Shown: piece by piece, positions 43,295 to 51,978 of the stretch
How the letters are laid out: every line of letters begins with the position of its first letter
How positions within the stretch are numbered: position 1 is the stretch's first letter
Source: Candidatus Scalindua japonica
Lineage (GTDB): Bacteria > Planctomycetota > Brocadiia > Brocadiales > Scalinduaceae
Reading direction: 5' to 3'
DNA: 64,000 nucleotides
Assembly (NCBI RefSeq): GCF_002443295.1
Contig: NZ_BAOS01000003.1
Span: forward strand, 1-64,000
Notes under the pieces: generated by a model
Told to the model about the DNA's origin: nothing
Database searches by the model: none
Seen by the model: only the letters and a program-made list of their open reading frames with translations
Position numbers and translations under genes: made by a program

Positions 43295-44641
43295 ATGTTT
43301 AGAAGAGCATTTAAAAATTTCAGCGCAAAACCGGGAGTAACACTTGGTCTGAGTTTTTTTACCTTTATTGTTATTGGCACTATTTTACTAATGCTGCCGG
43401 TGGCAACTGTCAATGGTAAAGGTACGTCATTAGTAGACGCCTTGTTTACTTCCACATCTGCGCTCTGTGTCACCGGACTTACCGTCCATGATACTTCTCT
43501 CTTTTTTTCACGTTTTGGCCATATTGTTATCATAATCCTTATACAACTTGGTGGACTTGGGTTAATGACATCATATGCTTTTTTCAGTATTGTAATTGGT
43601 AAAAAACTCCTTATGTCTCAACAGGTTAAAATGAAGGGCGTACTTAATGCAGAAAATGGAGAAATTAAGAAAATAATTATCTTTATAATAATTTCGACAT
43701 TTGTTTTTGAGGCTATTGGGGCTGTTGTATTAGTTGCTCATTGGTCTCACCAAACAGTCGATGATTATATATTTATATCTATATTTCATTCAATCAGTGC
43801 ATTCTGCAATGCGGGGTTTTCGCTTTTCAGTAATAGCTTGATCGGCTACAGTAATGATTTAGTTGTAAACATAACTATTGGGTTTCTTGTCGTATCAGGG
43901 GGTCTGGGTTTTGTTGTATTATCCAACCTTCTAGACTATTTTTCATTTTTTAATAAAAAAGATAAAAAAAAGAGGGTAAATTTACATACGAAGATAGTGT
44001 TGACGATGACGGTGATTTTAATTATAGTGGGGGCAATACTTTACTACATATTTGAGTATAATAACTCACTAGAACTATTTTCAGTCAGGGACAAAATATC
44101 TGTCTCTTTTTTCCAATCTATAACGACCAGGACCGCAGGATTTACGATGGTTGATATAGGCAGCCTTGCAACACCTACTTTTTTATACTTTATTTTTTTT
44201 ATGTTTATTGGTGGTGCGTCCGGTTCTGCTGCGGGAGGCATCAAAGTAGGTACTTTTTTTCTTATTATAGCAGTGGTTTACAATATGTTCCGAGGAAGGG
44301 AAGAGGTAGAAGTTTTTGATCGAACAATTCACCGACGAACAGTACAAAAAGCTGTTTCTATCGCAACACTCTCTTTATTAACAATATTACTGTTTTGCCT
44401 GATGTTACTATACACAGAGGATGCTCCTTTCCATGCAGTTGTCTTTGAAGCATTTTCAGCATTTGGGACTGTTGGTCTCAGTACCGGACTAAGCGCTGAT
44501 TTATCAGTAATTGGAAAGGTTTTAGTGAGCTTATTAATATTTATCGGAAGAATAGGGCCGTTGACTCTCGCGTTTATTCTTGGTCAAGAGATTGCTGAAA
44601 GGAAAATCCGTTTCCCGGAAGAGAGAATAATAGTGGGTTGA
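43295..44641 (+). CDS. trkH: TrkH/KtrB-family potassium channel subunit
   Basis: It encodes 448 residues with about ten membrane segments and pore loops. Selectivity-filter-like segments are STSALCVTGLTV, SISAFCNAGFSLF, TTRTAGFTMVDI and FSAFGTVGLSTGL, one per repeat. These are the four glycine-centred repeats of the TrkH/KtrB fold. The length fits KtrB better than the 480-residue TrkH. It takes up K+ with Na+ or H+ and is gated by the cytoplasmic RCK subunit encoded ten bases downstream. Confidence 0.95.
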   Translation: MFRRAFKNFSAKPGVTLGLSFFTFIVIGTILLMLPVATVNGKGTSLVDALFTSTSALCVTGLTVHDTSLFFSRFGHIVIIILIQLGGLGLMTSYAFFSIVIGKKLLMSQQVKMKGVLNAENGEIKKIIIFIIISTFVFEAIGAVVLVAHWSHQTVDDYIFISIFHSISAFCNAGFSLFSNSLIGYSNDLVVNITIGFLVVSGGLGFVVLSNLLDYFSFFNKKDKKKRVNLHTKIVLTMTVILIIVGAILYYIFEYNNSLELFSVRDKISVSFFQSITTRTAGFTMVDIGSLATPTFLYFIFFMFIGGASGSAAGGIKVGTFFLIIAVVYNMFRGREEVEVFDRTIHRRTVQKAVSIATLSLLTILLFCLMLLYTEDAPFHAVVFEAFSAFGTVGLSTGLSADLSVIGKVLVSLLIFIGRIGPLTLAFILGQEIAERKIRFPEERIIVG

Positions 44642-44650
44642 TAATTAATC

Positions 44651-45343
44651 ATGAGACAGTTTGCAGTAATCGGTTTAGGAAGGTTTGGTTTCAAGATTGC
44701 CGAAGTTCTGGCTGCCAAGGGGGCACAGGTCATGGCTTTAGACAAAGATATTTGTTTGATTGATAAGGCCAGGGATGTTGTTGCCGAGGCGGTGCAATTA
44801 GAGTGCACTGATGAACAAGCGTTAATGCAGAGTGGTGTTCAGGGTGTTGATGTTGCCGTTGTGAGTATTGGAGAAGATGTTGAATCCAGTATATTAACCA
44901 CCGCAATCTTAAAAAATCTTGGTATTAAAGAGATTGTTGCGAGAGCGGGTACAAGGTTACATGCGCAAATACTGAAGGAGGTGGGCGCGACAAGAGTGGT
45001 TTTTCCCGAAGAAGACATGGGGCTTCGGGTTGCTAACAGTATTTTTGCACCTGGGGTCCTGGATTATGTTGAATTAGGCGCTGACTATAATCTTGCCGAG
45101 ATAGAGATAAAGGGTGGTTTTATAGGAAAGTCTTTTGGGGAGCTCGGTCTTAAATCGAGATACGGTGTTAATGTAATTATGATCATGAAAAACATAGAAG
45201 GGGAGGCTGGTGAAGACGGCGAATCTACCGAGAAACATATTAAGGAGCTGCCAACTCCAGAATACGTGTTAGGCGCTAAAGATATTCTGGTTGTTGTTGG
45301 CGATAGTAAGGATATAGAAGTTCTGGAAAAACATATAAAATAG
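44651..45343 (+). CDS. trkA: RCK-type regulatory subunit of the potassium channel
   Basis: It encodes 230 residues. The N-terminal Rossmann NAD/ATP-binding motif GLGRFGFKIAEVLAAKGAQV is at about 7-26, with DKDICL ending the second strand. The RCK-C domain starts at about 138 (VELGADYNLAEIEIKGGFIGK). It is a single-RCK protein, like KtrA, rather than the two-RCK TrkA. It controls TrkH by nucleotide binding. Confidence 0.95.
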   Translation: MRQFAVIGLGRFGFKIAEVLAAKGAQVMALDKDICLIDKARDVVAEAVQLECTDEQALMQSGVQGVDVAVVSIGEDVESSILTTAILKNLGIKEIVARAGTRLHAQILKEVGATRVVFPEEDMGLRVANSIFAPGVLDYVELGADYNLAEIEIKGGFIGKSFGELGLKSRYGVNVIMIMKNIEGEAGEDGESTEKHIKELPTPEYVLGAKDILVVVGDSKDIEVLEKHIK

Positions 45344-45357
45344 TTAAAGGAGTTCTA

Positions 45358-46224
45358 TTGAGAACTATAGCATTAATAAATCAAAAGGGCGGTGTGGGTA
45401 AAACAACTACGGCTGTTAATTTAAGCGCCTGTCTCGCATCACTGGGCAAAAGGGTAGTGTTGATAGATCTTGATCCACAGGGTAATTCAAGTTCATGGCT
45501 GGGAATAGATATTAATCATCTGAATAAATCGATGGTTAATGTATTTCAAGATGAGCTGCCGATAAGTGAAATCTTACACGATACATGTGTGAAAGATATG
45601 TGGATTGCCCCGTCAAACGTTACATTGGCATCTGTTGAACGAACGTTAGCAAACAAACTTGAAAATGATACTATATTGAAAAAAAGCATTGATCTTTTGA
45701 AAGATCACTATTTATATGGTAATTGCCGTTCAGAATATGTCATTCTGGACTGCCCTCCATCGCTTGGGTTACTTACTGTTAACGCGTTGTCAGCCGTCAG
45801 GGAAGTGTTTATTCCTCTGGAAACAAAGGTGATGGCGCTCAATGGCCTGGTTACTTTGATTAATACGGTAAATCTTGTCAAGGATACGCTCAATCCTCTC
45901 CTCGAAGTCACAGGGATTATTGCCTGTATGTTTGATAAAAGAACAAACTTGAGCAATAAGGTGGTAGAGACGATTAAGGACAAGTTTCATGACAAGCTGT
46001 TCAAGTCTATTATCAGGGAAAACACTCAACTGGCGGAGTGCCCTATCTCCGGACAGCCTATTACCCTGTACGCTCCGGAGAGTCGCGGCACACAGGACTA
46101 TATGGATCTGGCCAGAGAAGTTATCAGCAGTACAGGAGAGATTCATCTCAGTAACTATACAACCGAGGGGGAGAGAGAGGTTGCTCGACATTATCACGAT
46201 GGCGAAGATTGTATAAATACATAA
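45358..46224 (+). CDS. parA: ParA-family ATPase
   Basis: It encodes 288 residues starting at TTG 45358, well supported by AAGGAG five bases before it. Deviant Walker A is KGGVGKTT (about 9-16), VVLIDLDPQGNSSSWLG is the switch I region and YVILDCPPSLGLLTVNAL is Walker B. It is a typical Soj/ParA chromosome-partition ATPase. No parB follows. It overlaps by one base (TAATG) with a truncated threonine aldolase. Confidence 0.95.
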   Translation: MRTIALINQKGGVGKTTTAVNLSACLASLGKRVVLIDLDPQGNSSSWLGIDINHLNKSMVNVFQDELPISEILHDTCVKDMWIAPSNVTLASVERTLANKLENDTILKKSIDLLKDHYLYGNCRSEYVILDCPPSLGLLTVNALSAVREVFIPLETKVMALNGLVTLINTVNLVKDTLNPLLEVTGIIACMFDKRTNLSNKVVETIKDKFHDKLFKSIIRENTQLAECPISGQPITLYAPESRGTQDYMDLAREVISSTGEIHLSNYTTEGEREVARHYHDGEDCINT

Positions 46225-46781
46225 TGAGGATTGTCGACTTACGAAGTGATACGGTTACTACTCCAACATTAAAGATGCGTCAGGCCATGAAGGACGCGGA
46301 GGTGGGTGATGATGGGTTCGGTGACGATCCCACCACAAACAGGCTTGAAAAAATAGCGTCTGACCGTGCTGGAAAGGAAGACGCTATTTTTGTTCCCAGT
46401 GGTATAATGGGGAATTTGATATCAATAATGGTGCTTACAAAGCCGGGTGACGGTGTGATATGTGACCGGCTTGCGCACATAAATACGATGGTTGCCGGGA
46501 GTACTGCGGCTCTGACGGGAACAACAATATGCCCTTTAGATGTGAATGAATCAGGCCATTTTAACCTTAACCTGAGAACAGTACAGACAAATATTATATG
46601 TTACAAATTTGAATTACCAGAACTGAATTGTAAGGATTTTGTGGATAGTGTTGCCGGAAAGGGTGTTCGCGCTGTCCATCTATATGGGAATTGTGGAAGA
46701 ATGGTTACTCATAAGGACCTGAACGAATCCGACATTGCTTATGTACTGGAAGTTTTTAAGGATACAGTGTCAGAATACTGA
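46224..46781 (+). pseudogene. Threonine aldolase with internal in-frame deletion
   Basis: The start is ATG 46224 in TAATG with parA. Residues about 1-115 match the N-terminal half of PLP-dependent L-(allo)-threonine aldolase (IVDLRSDTVTTPTLKMRQAM, GDDGFGDDPTTNRLE, IFVPSGIMGNL). The next residues jump to the family C-terminal domain (TNIICYKF ... KGVRAVHLYGNCGRMVTHKD). About 150 residues, including the region of the catalytic PLP lysine, are missing without a frameshift. The product could fold but would be catalytically dead; I call it a pseudogene. Confidence 0.8.
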
Positions 46782-46974
46782 AAGTTAAAGTGGCCTGGGT
46801 GGTGGGGGGGCCATACAACTGTAGTAATAATTCACTTTAATCATATTATAAGCAGATAAAATATTTTGTTTACTAATTTATGATTTATGATAAGATGTTA
46901 AATTCTGTAAATCCTTGTATTAACAGAAATAAAAGCCGTACAGTTTAATATAAATAATTGAATAATAAATACCT

Positions 46975-47331
46975 ATGTTAGTAAGTTACATTCCAATTCT
47001 GATTCTACTTCTGGTAGTAATGGGTTTTGCCATTTCTAACATCATCATTTCTGCAGCGGTCGGCCGTCAGAAACCGTCTGCTGAAAAGCTTTCTACGTAT
47101 GAATGTGGTATAGAGCCGACAGGCACAGCCAGGGAGAGGTTTTCAGTAAAGTTTTATTTAATAGCAATGATGTTTGTTGTGTTTGATATCGAGGTAGTTT
47201 TTCTCTATCCCTGGGCGGTTGCGTTTAAGTCATTAAAACTCTTTGGCTTAATTGAAATGGGGATATTCATACTGATTTTACTGTTTTGCTATGTGTATAT
47301 CTGGAAACGAGGTGCTCTCGAATGGGAATAG
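46975..47331 (+). CDS. nuoA: NADH-quinone oxidoreductase subunit A
   Basis: It encodes 118 residues with three membrane helices (6-28, 61-81, 88-111). [26 protein letters not shown] carries the loop with the conserved ECG, but here it is given in part: [15 protein letters not shown]. It sits in the complex I membrane arm next to NuoH near the quinone site. It is the first gene of a 14-gene operon; the 190-base spacer upstream should contain the promoter. It overlaps nuoB by ten bases. Confidence 0.96.
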   Translation: MLVSYIPILILLLVVMGFAISNIIISAAVGRQKPSAEKLSTYECGIEPTGTARERFSVKFYLIAMMFVVFDIEVVFLYPWAVAFKSLKLFGLIEMGIFILILLFCYVYIWKRGALEWE

Positions 47332-47807
47332 AGACTGTCTTTGGGGACAATATACTCACTACAAACATTGACAAGGTGGTTAATTGGGCCAGAAAGAACT
47401 CACTGTGGCCTATGCCTTTTGGTCTGGCATGTTGTGCCATAGAAATGATGTCAACAGTGGCGCCAAGATACGACCTTGCCAGGTTTGGGGCTGAAGTTTT
47501 CAGGTTTTCACCTCGTCAGTCTGACCTGATGATTGTTGCAGGTACAGTTACATATAAAATGGCTGCTGTAACAAGAAAAATTTACGATCAGATGCCGGAA
47601 CCCAAATGGGTAATCGCGATGGGTGCATGTGCGTCTTCCGGTGGAATTTTTGATACTTATGCTACTGTTCAGGGAGTGGAAGAGATTCTTCCTGTGGATA
47701 TCTACATACCGGGATGTCCTCCCCGTCCTGAGGCATTGATACATGCAGTAATGGAATTACAGGAAAAAATAAAGAAAGAATCTGTACTGGATAGCGGAGA
47801 TAAGTAA
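47322..47807 (+). CDS. nuoB: NADH-quinone oxidoreductase subunit B
   Basis: It encodes 161 residues from ATG 47322 with a GAGGT box nine bases before it; longer readings are unlikely. Cluster N2 ligands are Cys37/Cys38 ([11 protein letters not shown]), Cys103 (MGACASSGG) and Cys132 ([10 protein letters not shown]). It holds the terminal [4Fe-4S] that reduces quinone. A 100-base gap with a hairpin separates it from nuoC. Confidence 0.97.
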   Translation: MGIETVFGDNILTTNIDKVVNWARKNSLWPMPFGLACCAIEMMSTVAPRYDLARFGAEVFRFSPRQSDLMIVAGTVTYKMAAVTRKIYDQMPEPKWVIAMGACASSGGIFDTYATVQGVEEILPVDIYIPGCPPRPEALIHAVMELQEKIKKESVLDSGDK

Positions 47808-47825
47808 GTAATCGTACAAACAAAA

Positions 47826-47883
47826 TTAACAAATCCCTCTTTGCACTCTCATAAGTGTAGTGGGTGAAGAGAGGGATTTGTTA
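47826..47883. repeat. Inverted repeat in the nuoB-nuoC spacer
   Basis: TTAACAAATCCCTCT (47826-47840) pairs perfectly with AGAGGGATTTGTTAA (47869-47883); the loop is 28 bases. There is no T-run, so it is not a classic terminator. It is the only long stem-loop between nuoA and nuoG. Confidence 0.85.
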
Positions 47884-47907
47884 AATTATCCTATAATTTT
47901 TAAAACC

Positions 47908-48414
47908 ATGACTGAAGATATTACGATAGGGAAAAGGTTAAAAGCAGCGTATCCGGAAGCCGTAATTGACGGAAAAACATTCCGGGGTGAACTCACCATA
48001 AATATCAAAAAGGCCTTTATACAAAGGGCTGCTGAATTCCTCCATAATGATAATGAATCAGCCTTTGATTATCTTTCGGATTTGTGTGGTGTTGATTTGT
48101 CTCGTTTAGACGGTAGCAATAACTTTGAAGTAGTTTATCATTTATATTCTATAAAGTTAAATCACAGGCTACGTCTTAAAGTGAAAATACCCGCTTCAAA
48201 TCCAAGAATCGATACGGTCACTAATGTCTGGAAGACTGCTGACTGGCATGAGAGAGAAACCTACGATATGTTTGGCATTATCTTTAAAGGACATCCGAAT
48301 TTAGAAAGAATTTTAACACCGGAAGGTTTTGAAGGGTATCCATTGAGAAAAGATTATCCGCTTAAAGGCAGACAGCCGAAATCTCTTAAGAGTGTTTACA
48401 GAGAAGGAAGATAA
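47908..48414 (+). CDS. nuoC: NADH-quinone oxidoreductase subunit C
   Basis: It encodes 168 residues from ATG 47908. A frame extension to GTG 47860 overlaps the inverted repeat and is unlikely. VWKTADWHERETYDMFGIIF and FEGYPLRKDYPLKGRQP are the NuoC signature (30-kDa subunit). It sits in the peripheral arm beside NuoD. It overlaps nuoD by TAATG. Confidence 0.95.
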   Translation: MTEDITIGKRLKAAYPEAVIDGKTFRGELTINIKKAFIQRAAEFLHNDNESAFDYLSDLCGVDLSRLDGSNNFEVVYHLYSIKLNHRLRLKVKIPASNPRIDTVTNVWKTADWHERETYDMFGIIFKGHPNLERILTPEGFEGYPLRKDYPLKGRQPKSLKSVYREGR

Positions 48415-49595
48415 TGACCGCAACGACAACAGAACAGGTGATGACTATAAATATGGGCCCACAGCACCCCAGTACGCATGGTGTTTTGAGACTATTACTT
48501 GAGCTGGACGGTGAGACGATAGTCAAAGTCACCCCTGATATCGGATATCTTCATCGTGGTATAGAAAAGCTTGCGGAGCATAAAACATACCATCAATTTA
48601 TTCCACTTACGGACCGTCTTGATTATCTGGCGCCAATGTCTAACAATATGGGCTATGCCCTTGCGGTAGAGAAGTTGCTGGATATAGAACTGCCTGAAAG
48701 ATCACATTATATAAGAGTCATTATGTGTGAACTTACAAGGATTTCATCACATCTTCTATGGCTGGCAACACATGCGCTTGATATTGGTGCAATGACAGTT
48801 TTTTTCTACTGTTTTCGTGAGAGAGAAACACTTAATGATATTTTTGAAATGGTTGCCGGAGCGCGAATGAACCTTTCATATATCAGGATAGGAGGTGTAG
48901 CCAGAGATTTACCTGAGGGCTTTATTGAAAAGACAAAAGAATTTATTAACGCATTTCCGGGCAGGTTAAAAGATTATGAAACACTTCTTACAAAAAATAA
49001 GATATGGATGATGAGGACTAAGGGTGTTGGAGTTATTTCAGCGGACGATGCGATTAATTATGGTTTGAGCGGGCCGAGTTTAAGGGGTTCCGGGGTAAGG
49101 TGGGACGTTAGAAAAACTGAACCGTATGCGGCATATGATGAGATGGATTTCCTTGTGCCTGTTGGTACAAACGGTGATGTATACGATCGCTATCTTGTAA
49201 GGTTAGAAGAGATGCGTCAGAGTAATGAGATTATACGCCAGGCCATGGATAATCTCCCGGGAGGTGAATACATTGCGGATATTCCTGATGTTACTTTACC
49301 GAAAAAGGAGGAACTCAAACAGAGTATGGAGACTCTCATTCACCATTTCAAGATCGTAACCGGAGGTATTTGTCCGCCGGCTGGTGAAGTATATGCGTGT
49401 GTAGAAGCTCCTAAGGGTGAACTTGGATATTATATAATCAGTGACGGGACTAAGAACCCATATAGAGTAAAAATCAGACCTCCGTCATTTGTTAATTTAG
49501 AGTCTCTACAACAGATGATACTGGGTCGCCTGCTTGCTGATGTGGTTGCTGTAATTGGAAGCCTGGATATTGTCTTAGGAGAAATTGACCGTTAG
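48414..49595 (+). CDS. nuoD: NADH-quinone oxidoreductase subunit D
   Basis: It encodes 393 residues. The hydrogenase-large-subunit-like fold lacks NiFe cysteines. NMGPQHPSTHGVLRLLLELD is the quinone-site N-terminus, followed by IGYLHRGIEKLAE and YVxDIPDVTLP-type sequence (GGEYIADIPD). The C-terminal SLDIVLGEIDR is typical. It forms the quinone cavity with NuoB. Confidence 0.97.
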   Translation: MTATTTEQVMTINMGPQHPSTHGVLRLLLELDGETIVKVTPDIGYLHRGIEKLAEHKTYHQFIPLTDRLDYLAPMSNNMGYALAVEKLLDIELPERSHYIRVIMCELTRISSHLLWLATHALDIGAMTVFFYCFRERETLNDIFEMVAGARMNLSYIRIGGVARDLPEGFIEKTKEFINAFPGRLKDYETLLTKNKIWMMRTKGVGVISADDAINYGLSGPSLRGSGVRWDVRKTEPYAAYDEMDFLVPVGTNGDVYDRYLVRLEEMRQSNEIIRQAMDNLPGGEYIADIPDVTLPKKEELKQSMETLIHHFKIVTGGICPPAGEVYACVEAPKGELGYYIISDGTKNPYRVKIRPPSFVNLESLQQMILGRLLADVVAVIGSLDIVLGEIDR

Positions 49596-49616
49596 TGCTT
49601 TGGGAATGATAACAGA

Positions 49617-50126
49617 ATGGGTAAAAGAAAAAAACAATCTATAGAAAAAAAAGCTTTAGACCTGACTAAGGCAGAAGAAATATTAGATATTTATGAAGGT
49701 ATGGATGGCGCATTAATCCCTGTTTTGCAAAAAATACAGAATGAATATGGCTACATACAGGAAGAGACTGTCAATCTTGTCTCTGAAAGGATGAATATCA
49801 GTGCCAGTGAAATTATAGGGGTTGCTACATTTTATTCGCAATTCCGTCTGGAGCCTATAGGTGTACATATGATTAAGGTCTGTTGTGGGACTGCTTGCCA
49901 TGTCAAAGGGGCTAATAAATTGACGAGTGAATTTTCAAAAAAACTGGATGTTGCGGTGGGTTCTACTACTAAGGACAGGATGTTTACCCTTGAAGAAGTC
50001 GCTTGTCTGGGAGCATGCTCTCTTGCGCCTATTATAACGTTAGATGGAGATGTTCATGGTAACCTTGTTCCTGATAATGTCGGCAATATAATCCAGGGGA
50101 TCGGGAAACACGGAAAAACTAAATAG
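49617..50126 (+). CDS. nuoE: NADH dehydrogenase subunit E (thioredoxin-like 2Fe-2S)
   Basis: It encodes 169 residues. A helical N-terminal part leads to a thioredoxin-like ferredoxin with four Cys: KVCCGTACHVKGA (two ligands) and EVACLGACSLAP (two ligands). This carries cluster N1a. It follows nuoD after 21 bases, with nuoF two bases on. Confidence 0.95.
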   Translation: MGKRKKQSIEKKALDLTKAEEILDIYEGMDGALIPVLQKIQNEYGYIQEETVNLVSERMNISASEIIGVATFYSQFRLEPIGVHMIKVCCGTACHVKGANKLTSEFSKKLDVAVGSTTKDRMFTLEEVACLGACSLAPIITLDGDVHGNLVPDNVGNIIQGIGKHGKTK

Positions 50127-50128
50127 AG

Positions 50129-51976
50129 ATGGCTAAGAAAAAAACATCAATAGCAAAGAAAAATATAACGCTAAAACGGCCGAAAATTATTGTGGGTATG
50201 GGTACCTGTGGTCTGGGAGCTGGCGCTAGAAATGTATTGGAGAGTGTAGAAAAAGAGCTCAAAAAGCAGAATATTTCTGCTGATGTAGTGAGTACAGGTT
50301 GTATAGGACTATGTTCTTACGAGGTTCTTTTAGACGTGATTGTGCCCGGATATCCACGTGTCACCTATTCAAAAGTGAAGCCAGACACTGTTCCGAAGAT
50401 AATAGAAGAGCATGTGGGTAAAGGTAACGTGGTACAGAAACTTGCAATGTCACAAATGTGTCTTGAAGGTGACGGTGTTCAGCAATATAGCGATTTGCCG
50501 TTTTTTGATGATCTTGATCAAAATAAGAACCAGGTGAAACTCGTAACCAAAAACTGTGGGATTATTGACCCTGAAGACATAGATGAATATATAATGACTG
50601 GTGGATATAAAGCGTTAGAAACAATATTAACCACGATGACACCGAAAGAAGTCATTGCCGAGGTAGGCAGGTCTGGTCTTAGAGGCCGTGGAGGTGGTGG
50701 TTTTGATACGGGTTGGAAATGGGAGTCTACCGCTAAATATGAAGCAGACGAAAAATATATAATTTGTAATGCTGATGAAGGTGATCCCGGAGCATTTATG
50801 GATAGAAGTCTGATGGAGGGTGATCCCCATGCTCTGCTCGAAGGTATGGTTATTGGAGGATACGCGACCGGCTCTTCAAGTGGATATATTTATATACGCG
50901 CGGAATACCCACTGGCTATTGAACGGTTAAATATTGCGATCCGTCAGGCAAAGGAAAGAGGGTATCTGGGGGAAAATATCCTGAACAGTGGATACAGCCT
51001 TGATATGATTATTAAACAGGGTGCGGGTGCGTTTGTCTGTGGGGAGTCAACCGCGTTACAGTTCTCAATAGAGGGCAAACGTGGTATGCCAAGGACAAGG
51101 CCGCCTCAATCGGTGGAAGCGGGCCTATGGGACAAACCTACATGCCTGAATAATGTTGAAACATTTGCTAATGTGCCAATTATTATTAATCGTGGTGCTG
51201 CCTGGTATTCCAAAATTGGTACGGAAAAGAGTAAAGGTACAAAAATTTTTGCACTTACGGGAAATGTTAAATATGCCGGACTGATTGAGGTACCGATGGG
51301 TATAACGGTAAGAGAAATTGTTTTTGATATTGGTGGAGGGGTGCCAAAGAAGAAAAAATTTAAAGCGGTACAGATTGGAGGGCCTTCAGGTGGTTGTTTG
51401 CCGGAAACTTACCTGGATTCTCCCATAGACTATGAGTCGCTTAAAAGTGCGGGCGCCATGATGGGCTCAGGGAGCCTTGTTGTGGTGGATGAAACAACAT
51501 GCATGGTGGATATGGCAAGGTTTTTTCTCGATTTCTGTACACACGAATCATGTGGTAAATGTCCTCCATGCAGGGTTGGTACTGTCCTTATGCTGGATAT
51601 CCTTAACAGGATTACTCAGGGAGAAGGTGTTGAGGAGGACATTGAGACATTGGAGAAAATGTGTGATGAGGTAAGGACGATGTCACTTTGCGGTCTGGGT
51701 CAGTCTGCGCCTAATCCTGTGAAATCTACTCTAAGATATTTTCGTGATGAATATCTGGCGCATATTCGTGACAAGGAGTGTCCAACGGCAACATGTGTCG
51801 CGCTTCATAAATACACCGTTATTCCGGATAAATGCACAAAGTGTACGCTTTGCATAAGAAATTGTCCGGTGGATGCAATATCAGGATCACGTGATGAAGT
51901 TGCGTTTATTGATAAAGAGAAATGTATTGAATGCAATTTGTGTTATGACAAATGTAATTTTATGGCAATTAAGTAA
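50129..51976 (+). CDS. nuoF: NuoF fused to extra Fe-S domains (HndC-type)
   Basis: It encodes 615 residues, compared with about 440 for a plain NuoF. The N-terminal 110 residues are an extra thioredoxin-like 2Fe-2S domain (GMGTCGLGAGA, TGCIGLCSYE). The NuoF core has GRSGLRGRGGGGFDTG (NADH/FMN), CNADEGDPGAFMDR and ESCGKCPPCRVGT (cluster N3). The C-terminus adds a two-[4Fe-4S] ferredoxin (CTKCTLCIRNCP and CIECNLCYDKC). The layout matches HndC-type NADH/NADP-linked electron-input subunits, but it is encoded inside a full nuo operon. Confidence 0.95.
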   Translation: MAKKKTSIAKKNITLKRPKIIVGMGTCGLGAGARNVLESVEKELKKQNISADVVSTGCIGLCSYEVLLDVIVPGYPRVTYSKVKPDTVPKIIEEHVGKGNVVQKLAMSQMCLEGDGVQQYSDLPFFDDLDQNKNQVKLVTKNCGIIDPEDIDEYIMTGGYKALETILTTMTPKEVIAEVGRSGLRGRGGGGFDTGWKWESTAKYEADEKYIICNADEGDPGAFMDRSLMEGDPHALLEGMVIGGYATGSSSGYIYIRAEYPLAIERLNIAIRQAKERGYLGENILNSGYSLDMIIKQGAGAFVCGESTALQFSIEGKRGMPRTRPPQSVEAGLWDKPTCLNNVETFANVPIIINRGAAWYSKIGTEKSKGTKIFALTGNVKYAGLIEVPMGITVREIVFDIGGGVPKKKKFKAVQIGGPSGGCLPETYLDSPIDYESLKSAGAMMGSGSLVVVDETTCMVDMARFFLDFCTHESCGKCPPCRVGTVLMLDILNRITQGEGVEEDIETLEKMCDEVRTMSLCGLGQSAPNPVKSTLRYFRDEYLAHIRDKECPTATCVALHKYTVIPDKCTKCTLCIRNCPVDAISGSRDEVAFIDKEKCIECNLCYDKCNFMAIK

Positions 51977-51978
51977 TT

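Noticed and set aside
46782-46974. nuo promoter with exact -35/-10 boxes
   Set aside because: Only weak candidates (TTTACT...TAAGAT, 16-base spacer) are present; not strong enough to annotate as a site.
50129-51976. Bidirectional hydrogenase (HndC) operon
   Set aside because: No hydrogenase large or [FeFe] subunit (HndD H-cluster motif) is in the window, and the full nuo set surrounds it.
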